Of a stretch of 39,410 bases of DNA, positions 34,447 through 39,410 are shown in pieces. Origin of the DNA: Chlorogloeopsis fritschii PCC 6912 (GTDB lineage: Bacteria; Cyanobacteriota; Cyanobacteriia; Cyanobacteriales; Nostocaceae). The translations under genes and the position numbers were made by a program. The stretch covers positions 1-39,410 of the forward strand of contig NZ_AJLN01000079.1 in assembly GCF_000317285.1 (NCBI RefSeq). Reading direction: 5' to 3'. Under the pieces are notes generated by a model. It searched no databases, was not told where the DNA came from, and saw only the letters and a program-made list of their open reading frames with translations. How positions within the stretch are numbered: position 1 is the stretch's first letter; each line of letters opens with the position of its first letter.

Positions 34447-35415
34447 TTACAATAGCTGCAAATCCTGAGGCAAAATCGACTTCGGTAACATTCCATGCAC
34501 ACCTTTTTGTGGACTGTTAACAACTTGAGTAATACGAAAATTCACAGCCAAACTGCATAATACATAAGCATCTTCTGGTGGTAGTTGGACAAACTTTACC
34601 AAAAAATCAATCATATTTTTTAAAGCTAATTCAAGGGCTTCATCTAATGTTTGTCCAAAGCCCATTGTGATGATGTGAGTAGGAGTTTCAGCAATGGGTG
34701 TTGTTAACTGCAAATCCTTGCGAAGCTTTAGTTGAATAGTACCATTCATAGAAGTTTCAATAGCAGTAACATTTACTTCGCCATCTCCCTGCGCTGAATG
34801 CCCATCTCCTATAGAAAATAAAGCACCAGGAACGAAAATAGGCAAGAATACTCTCGAACCTGCTTGTAATTCACGATTGTCAATATTACCGGCATAGCAA
34901 CCAGGAGGAATTGAAGAACGTTGTGTTTCTTGAGTAGCTACGCCAAGTATGCCAAAAAAAGGTTTGAGAGGAATTCTAATACCACTGTTTTCGGGAAACT
35001 CAGCAACATTATTTTCCAAGTCAAGAGAAATAAATCTCAAAGCAGCTTGATTAAATTGGTTCGGTAGGGCACCCCAACCAGTACGAATAGCATTAAAACC
35101 CACGGGTAAGCCCGGTTTAATTGCTTCTAATTTTACTTCCAAAACATCTCCAGGTTCTGCTCCCCGTACATAAATTGGCCCTGTTAGTAAATGTGGCCCC
35201 TCTGCAACTTTACGTTCTGATGGCAGATTTTGGCAGATATCTAAAAATTCTGATGTGAGAAACTCTGGAGGAGCTTTTTCGTAGACGTAGTAACCAGTGT
35301 AAGTTTCTACGTCAACTGTATCACCAGAGTCAACTGTTAATGCTGATTCCAGTAAATGCGAGAAACCGCCTAGATGCACAGTTTTTGTTGTAGCTTTAAG
35401 AATATGTTGAACCAT
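34447..35415 (-). CDS. Acetamidase/formamidase family amidohydrolase
   Basis: A 322-residue enzyme. Family features are an early SGDTVDVETYTG, GPIYVRGAEPGDVLEVKLEA (about residues 101-120), the metal-binding SIGDGHSAQGDGEVNVTAIE (about 206-225), and a late THIITMGFG-type strand. Length is normal. It hydrolyses formamide or acetamide to ammonia and the acid, feeding nitrogen to the cell. It is the first gene of a probable pair with the TauE/SafE permease. Position among purine- and urea-related genes points to nitrogen salvage. No canonical NtcA site was found just upstream. Confidence 0.88.
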   Translation of the reverse strand: MVQHILKATTKTVHLGGFSHLLESALTVDSGDTVDVETYTGYYVYEKAPPEFLTSEFLDICQNLPSERKVAEGPHLLTGPIYVRGAEPGDVLEVKLEAIKPGLPVGFNAIRTGWGALPNQFNQAALRFISLDLENNVAEFPENSGIRIPLKPFFGILGVATQETQRSSIPPGCYAGNIDNRELQAGSRVFLPIFVPGALFSIGDGHSAQGDGEVNVTAIETSMNGTIQLKLRKDLQLTTPIAETPTHIITMGFGQTLDEALELALKNMIDFLVKFVQLPPEDAYVLCSLAVNFRITQVVNSPQKGVHGMLPKSILPQDLQLL

Positions 35416-36004
35416 CGTATTTTGACGCTTAAGTAGTATTACTTAAATTAGTTTTTTAATTACTAAGCTCTATTTTACTTGCGATCGCTAAATGTTTTGA
35501 TGCTCCTAGTTTTTTTAATTTAAGTAAGCCTTCTGTGCAAATATTGCTAGTAAATATACTGGACTCTGTATCACTTTATTTACATAAACACTAAATTTTT
35601 CTTAAATTATTACTTCTATATTGATTTACAAGATACAACAATAAAAAATTAGTTAATTTTGTTACTTTAATTTTCTTAATTATTGCTCTCGTAAATATTA
35701 TTAAGGAATTAGGTAAAAATCTTTTGCTAATTTTGTTAATGGTTATTCCTGCAATTAATTTTGTTATGTTATACCACTTTGCATTTGGCTGAACAGCAAT
35801 ATATAAATGTATTAGCAAACTTTGAGTTGCTAGGTAAATTAGAGCTATATAACTGGAGGCAAGGAATTAAAAATTAGGAATGAGCGAATTACTATGCTAT
35901 CAATCCTTAATTGATAATTCCCGCCTTTTCTAAATCTATTTATTGATTTTAAATCTCCAAGAAAAATTTGGATTGATGCTGTAATTGAATGCAGTAGAGT
36001 CATA
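35416..36004. other. Very AT-rich spacer (about 590 bases)
   Basis: This divergent region between the amidase and the secreted hypothetical gene has no credible coding frame; the longest frames are AT-driven and lack family resemblance or ribosome sites. One HIP1 octamer lies near 35481. No palindrome of note. Confidence 0.4.
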
Positions 36005-36499
36005 ATGTGTAAAAATTTTATTTTTAGTTTAGGAACCACAGTATTTGCTTTTTTCCCTGCAATATCAGTTCAAGCAAGCCAGGTAGAATTGGGTGTTTTC
36101 AAATCTGTAGATGCACCCAAGTCCAACTGTCCTCAGAAAGTGATTGTCACAGAACAACGTGCACCTTATTATGAAGGCGGATATACAGTTAACGGTCAAG
36201 CAAAATTAAGCTCTTTTGCACAGCCTTTTACACTTGCCTCCTTTGACCGCTTTAGTGTTACTTGGGTAGCAAACCTTAAGCCTGCCTTTCAAAAATGTGT
36301 AGCTGCTGGCGGAATCATCAAATACGGCAATGAAACATATAATTCTCATTCCTATTTGCGCGTCAGATTTAATGGTGGCAAAGTATATCTAATTCTAGAT
36401 ATGACTGGAAACAGAGACGTTAATAATTTTACTCCCTCCATTAACAAAAAAAGTGTTAGCACAGGAAATCCAACTTGGAGTTGGTCTGGCTCAGATTGA
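36005..36499 (+). CDS. Secreted protein of unknown function
   Basis: A 164-residue protein. A signal peptide is clear at residues 1-24 (MCKNFIFSLGTTVFAFFPAI, then SVQAS). The mature part has two cysteines (KSNCPQKV and FQKCVAAGG) that could pair, and a beta-rich pattern including SYLRVRFNGGKVYLILDMTG. I do not recognise the family; a small jelly-roll-like secreted domain is a guess. It is convergent with ureG, ending 30 bases before it, and has its own AT-rich promoter region. No sign of link to urease. Confidence 0.65.
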   Translation: MCKNFIFSLGTTVFAFFPAISVQASQVELGVFKSVDAPKSNCPQKVIVTEQRAPYYEGGYTVNGQAKLSSFAQPFTLASFDRFSVTWVANLKPAFQKCVAAGGIIKYGNETYNSHSYLRVRFNGGKVYLILDMTGNRDVNNFTPSINKKSVSTGNPTWSWSGSD

Positions 36500-36529
36500 G
36501 AACATAAACAAGATAATGTTTCAAGGAAA

Positions 36530-37141
36530 TTAACAGATGTTCTTCGATACAAATTCAATTACATCTGTAAGTCCTTCTTGATTTTTCAAATTTGTAAAAA
36601 TAAAAGGTTTATTACCACGCATTCTCTTGGTATCTTTTTCCATGACATCTAAAGAAGCACCAACATAAGGGGCTAAATCAGTTTTATTTATTACTAGTAA
36701 ATCTGATTTTGTAATTCCGGGGCCACCTTTGCGGGGAATTTTATCACCGGCTGCAACATCTATAACATAAATAGTTAAATCGACTAATTCTGGACTAAAA
36801 GTTGCAGCTAAATTATCGCCACCACTTTCTAGAAAAACTAAATCTAAATCAGGAAAACTAGCCTCTAACTGTTCAATAGCTGCTAAATTCATCGAAGCAT
36901 CTTCGCGAATTGCGGTGTGAGGACAACCACCAGTCTCTACTCCCACAATGCGATCGCTTGGCAAGGCTTGAGAGCGCACTAAAAATTGTGCATCCTCTTG
37001 TGTATAAATATCATTTGTCACTACTGCAACCTTGTACTGATCACGCATTGCCTTACATAAAGAATCTACTAAAGCAGTCTTCCCTGAACCAACAGGCCCA
37101 GCAACTCCGACTCGAAAAGCACTCATAATTTTGTTAGTCAT
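36530..37141 (-). CDS. ureG: Urease accessory GTPase UreG
   Basis: A 203-residue SIMIBI-class GTPase. Motifs: P-loop GPVGSGKT (residues 15-22), [34 protein letters not shown] with the Cys-Pro-His nickel motif, ESGGDNLAA, and [10 protein letters not shown] for guanine recognition. UreG with UreE, UreF and UreD inserts nickel into apo-urease. The family usually begins MSAFRVGV, corresponding to the internal ATG at 37126; the ATG at 37141 adds five residues. It is last of the ureE-ureF-ureG run, but a repeat-containing gap of about 150 bases separates it from ureF. Confidence 0.95.
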   Translation of the reverse strand: MTNKIMSAFRVGVAGPVGSGKTALVDSLCKAMRDQYKVAVVTNDIYTQEDAQFLVRSQALPSDRIVGVETGGCPHTAIREDASMNLAAIEQLEASFPDLDLVFLESGGDNLAATFSPELVDLTIYVIDVAAGDKIPRKGGPGITKSDLLVINKTDLAPYVGASLDVMEKDTKRMRGNKPFIFTNLKNQEGLTDVIEFVSKNIC

Positions 37142-37161
37142 TGATCATTGGTCATTTGTTG

Positions 37162-37229
37162 GTAGGGGCGGGTTTTGCTGATTATTTTTCGGTTGAAACA
37201 GACAATTTATCTTTTAAACCCGCCCGTAC
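37162..37229. repeat. Palindromic repeat between ureF and ureG
   Basis: GTAGGGGCGGGTTT (37162-37175) and AAACCCGCCCGTAC (37216-37229) pair with one mismatch around a 40-base loop. GTAGGGGCGGGTTT-type palindromes are a familiar dispersed element of cyanobacterial genomes. Short tandem motifs (GTGGTTAGTGGTTAGTAGTT) follow. Its place inside the ure run could attenuate or process the transcript. Confidence 0.6.
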
Positions 37230-37295
37230 AGTGGTTAGTGGTTAGTAGTTATTTCCCTACTCTCCCACTCCCTGTCCCTATTTTTTAATGTTGCC

Positions 37296-37973
37296 CTAAC
37301 TTCTAAACAACCTCGTATACAGTGTTTCATGCTTCATACTTGCTAGCGACAAACCCCAACTACAACAACTAAGTTCATCATCCTCTAAACTGAGAACTTC
37401 TACTGTGGTAGTACTCAGTAATGAGTGTAGCTCTAACAATAATTGCTGTCCGGCTGTATGACCAAGAGGAATAAGTTTTACCCCACTGGTAATTAAATTA
37501 ATAGCCCAACTATGCAGATATCCTAATACAGCTGCTTGCATATTTATTTGCCAATGGGCAGCAGCAACACCAAAAGCGATCGCATAATTGCAAGGATTAC
37601 CAACAGCATTGGCAATAGGCGCGATCTGCGGTTGTAATTCAATTAACAAACGCATCAGCGATCGCCCCATTCCAGAACTGGAAGCACGCAATTCTTCTGT
37701 TTCTCTAGCTGCTGATAACCAAAAATTCCAATCAGATAAAGTCTTTAAATCGTTCTTCTTTGTTGACTGATACGCTCGTACCATCACTGCTGCTTCTAAG
37801 CGAATTGCCCCATAACGTAGTTCCATCTCTAACCAATGCTTCAGATGATCTTGAGTGGCGATCGTGCCATTCTCAACTAAAGTTTCCAAACCTTCAGAAT
37901 AGCTATATGCTCCCACAGGCAAAGCTGGACTTGACAACTGCAAAAGAAATAGGAGATTGCTATCAGTAAGCAT
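37296..37973 (-). CDS. ureF: Urease accessory protein UreF
   Basis: About 225 residues from the ATG at 37973; earlier in-frame starts lie inside ureE. The family opening [20 protein letters not shown] then EGLETLVE is exact in style, followed by the all-helical body with [16 protein letters not shown] and [20 protein letters not shown]. UreF bridges UreG and UreD and gates GTP-dependent nickel transfer. It overlaps the ureE end by 11 bases, so translation is coupled. Length is normal. Confidence 0.93.
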   Translation of the reverse strand: MLTDSNLLFLLQLSSPALPVGAYSYSEGLETLVENGTIATQDHLKHWLEMELRYGAIRLEAAVMVRAYQSTKKNDLKTLSDWNFWLSAARETEELRASSSGMGRSLMRLLIELQPQIAPIANAVGNPCNYAIAFGVAAAHWQINMQAAVLGYLHSWAINLITSGVKLIPLGHTAGQQLLLELHSLLSTTTVEVLSLEDDELSCCSWGLSLASMKHETLYTRLFRS

Positions 37974-38406
37974 GATGGTGTCCATAAGCACCAGATTCTG
38001 GCTGAAAGGGTAATATTTCCTCGTTGACTTGTAGTCCCAGTTGTTCCAACATTGTGCGTAATACAGGATCGGCAGATAACCGTAAATAATTGGCTGTAAT
38101 TTCTATTGGCACATGGCGGTTTCCTAAATGATAAGCCGCTCGTAGTAATAACAGTGTTGTCTGGGCAGTGACAGTCAACACTTGTTCTGGTTTAGCAGTT
38201 ATTCTAACGACACTACTACTAGCTTCGTCCTGGAGAATATCTCCGTCTTGCAGTACAGTACCTCTGGGTAAATGCAAAAATAAAACTTGTCCATCTTCCG
38301 TCTCAAAGCGATGACGACTGCGGGTACGTTCTTCTGCTGTCAAAGCCAAGGTTAACGTTACTGCTGCATCTGGATTAGGTGGTTTACGTTGAGTTAACGT
38401 TAGCAT
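37963..38406 (-). CDS. ureE: Urease accessory nickel chaperone UreE
   Basis: About 147 residues from the ATG at 38406 (start MLTLTQRK); an upstream TTG at 38418 is possible but unlikely. The N-terminal domain contains [20 protein letters not shown] and [13 protein letters not shown]. The C-terminal domain has [12 protein letters not shown], carrying the conserved interface histidine, and the tail GAYGHHHAY gives a short His-rich nickel end. UreE delivers nickel to the UreG complex. It lies 65 bases after nadC and overlaps ureF. Confidence 0.93.
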   Translation of the reverse strand: MLTLTQRKPPNPDAAVTLTLALTAEERTRSRHRFETEDGQVLFLHLPRGTVLQDGDILQDEASSSVVRITAKPEQVLTVTAQTTLLLLRAAYHLGNRHVPIEITANYLRLSADPVLRTMLEQLGLQVNEEILPFQPESGAYGHHHAY

Positions 38407-38471
38407 CAGCTGTTGCAAAGTTCAGGAATGTTATCTAGTAAAATTTTAAACTTCGTGGAACTTATGGTGAT

Positions 38472-39335
38472 TTAGCTTATCTTCATACTCAAATCTAACC
38501 ATTTTGACTGCGTAATCGGTGCACTACTGGAAATATAGTCTACTCCTGTCTGTGCTACCGCACGAATTGTATCTAAAGTAATATTGCCAGAAGCCTCTAT
38601 TTTGATTCGCTCATTTTCTAAACGAATCATATGTACTGCCTCCCGCATCATATCGAGAGGCATATTGTCCAACATAATGATGTCAGCCTCATGCTGCAAA
38701 GCTTCTTTTACCTGCTCTAAACTTTCCGTTTCTACTTCTATTGTTAGAGGATAGGGAATCTGTTTGCGAATTCGAGCCATCGCTTCCCTAATTCCTCCAG
38801 CAGCCGCAATGTGATTATCTTTGATCATTACAGCATCATCCAAACCCATGCGGTGATTTATTGCTCCTCCTACCTGAGTTGCGTATTTTTCTAGTAACCG
38901 CAATCCTGGTGTAGTTTTGCGCGTATCTACCAATTTTGCGGGTAAATCTGCAATTAGTTCCGTGTATTTTCGCGTTAATGTGGCAATACCACTCAAACGC
39001 ATAGCCAAGTTAAGAGCAACTCTCTCCCCCATCAATAGCGCATCCAGAGAACCGTTAATTTCCGCTATTGTTTGCCCTGGCTCACACCCTTCTCCTTCTG
39101 GAATGATAGCCTCAAAGCAAACTTTTGCGTTCAAAAGCTGAAATACTCTTGCTGCTACAGGCAAACCAGCTATTACTCCGGGCGCTTTCGCTATCCACTT
39201 TGCTTGTCCTTCTTTTACATCTACACATATAAGAGATTGAGTGGTGCGATCGCCCCTACCTACATCCTCTATTAGCCAACTATGTAATAGTTGATCCAAT
39301 ACTAGCCAAGGAGGCAAAACTCCAACATTTCTCAC
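38472..39335 (-). CDS. nadC: Quinolinate phosphoribosyltransferase (nicotinate-nucleotide pyrophosphorylase)
   Basis: A 287-residue enzyme of NAD synthesis: quinolinate plus PRPP gives nicotinate mononucleotide, CO2 and PPi. Motifs: EDVGRGDRTTQSL, LSGIATLTRKYTELI, VDTRKTTPGLRLLEKYA, GGAINHRMGLDDAVMIKDNH, and IEASGNITLDTIRAVAQTGV with DYISSSAPI near the end. The start is a GTG with GAAGGAAA upstream. Length normal, all phosphoribosyl-binding residues present. It precedes ureE closely on the same strand, but a functional link with urease assembly is not obvious. Confidence 0.95.
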   Translation of the reverse strand: MRNVGVLPPWLVLDQLLHSWLIEDVGRGDRTTQSLICVDVKEGQAKWIAKAPGVIAGLPVAARVFQLLNAKVCFEAIIPEGEGCEPGQTIAEINGSLDALLMGERVALNLAMRLSGIATLTRKYTELIADLPAKLVDTRKTTPGLRLLEKYATQVGGAINHRMGLDDAVMIKDNHIAAAGGIREAMARIRKQIPYPLTIEVETESLEQVKEALQHEADIIMLDNMPLDMMREAVHMIRLENERIKIEASGNITLDTIRAVAQTGVDYISSSAPITQSKWLDLSMKIS

Positions 39336-39410
39336 AACTTATAGTTTCCTTCTCTAGTTCCAGGAATACTTTAGCCCAAAACCCTTGACATCTTGAGTTT
39401 CTAGGCGCTT

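Noticed and set aside
23044-39410. NtcA sites (GTA-N8-TAC) expected near nitrogen-salvage genes
   Set aside because: Checked by eye upstream of the xanthine dehydrogenase, PuuE-like, amidase, ureE and nadC genes; only near misses such as GTA-N6-TAC at about 32001 were found.
1-39410. tRNA, rRNA, CRISPR array, integrase or complete insertion sequence
   Set aside because: None was recognised on either strand; only small non-coding repeats and MITE-like elements are present.

Overview
The window looks like chromosomal DNA of a cyanobacterium, probably a filamentous heterocystous type (Nostocales). The clues are the many copies of the HIP1 octamer GCGATCGC, moderately AT-rich DNA with long AT-rich spacers, the family mix (NB-ARC/WD40 regulator, iron-uptake-porin remnant, GrrM remnant, MarC-like protein) and small dispersed palindromic repeats. 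No rRNA, tRNA or CRISPR array was seen. The species assignment is inference.

Region 1 (about 1-4900) mixes intact genes with gene wreckage. A TetR regulator stands divergent to a small membrane protein, and a perfect 16-bp inverted repeat lies between them. A DAO-type FAD oxidoreductase and an unnamed multi-span membrane protein follow. After these come three remnants: the C-terminus of a bile-acid:sodium-symporter-like transporter, a 25-residue start of a DUF1254 protein, and an iron-uptake porin that has lost its SLH domain and barrel.

Region 2 (about 4950-17400) is a plus-strand sulfatase island that appears more GC-rich than its flanks. It holds a large Cys-type sulfatase (CSPTR), a decayed DUF1254/DUF1214 gene, a 112-bp MITE-like element with an 8-bp target duplication, the SPASM end of a GrrM-type radical SAM enzyme, and a formylglycine-generating enzyme. 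A HAD-like phosphatase, three consecutive DUF1254/DUF1214 proteins, a MarC-like membrane protein, a second sulfatase (CTAGR) and a small membrane protein complete it. The formylglycine enzyme should activate both sulfatases. The DUF1254 proteins have no known function, and their clustering with sulfatases is the most interesting feature here.

Region 3 (about 17680-26110) contains an orphan 491-residue protein, a two-gene xanthine-dehydrogenase-type molybdoenzyme (fused Fe-S/Mo subunit plus FAD subunit), two paralogous ribbon-helix-helix proteins facing each other across a perfect hairpin, and a heme-oxygenase-like diiron-oxidase candidate followed by a small peptide ending in GCGGCRAI. That last pair could be an undescribed peptide-modification system.

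Region 4 (about 26190-39400) opens with a large HTH/NB-ARC/14xWD40 protein. After it come purine- and amide-nitrogen salvage genes: ureidoglycolate lyase-like, PuuE-like allantoinase, a TauE/SafE permease, acetamidase/formamidase, and ureE-ureF-ureG behind nadC. A GDSL esterase and an unknown secreted protein are interspersed. With the xanthine dehydrogenase, this outlines purine to allantoin to ureidoglycolate to urea, but no urate oxidase or urease structural gene lies in the window.
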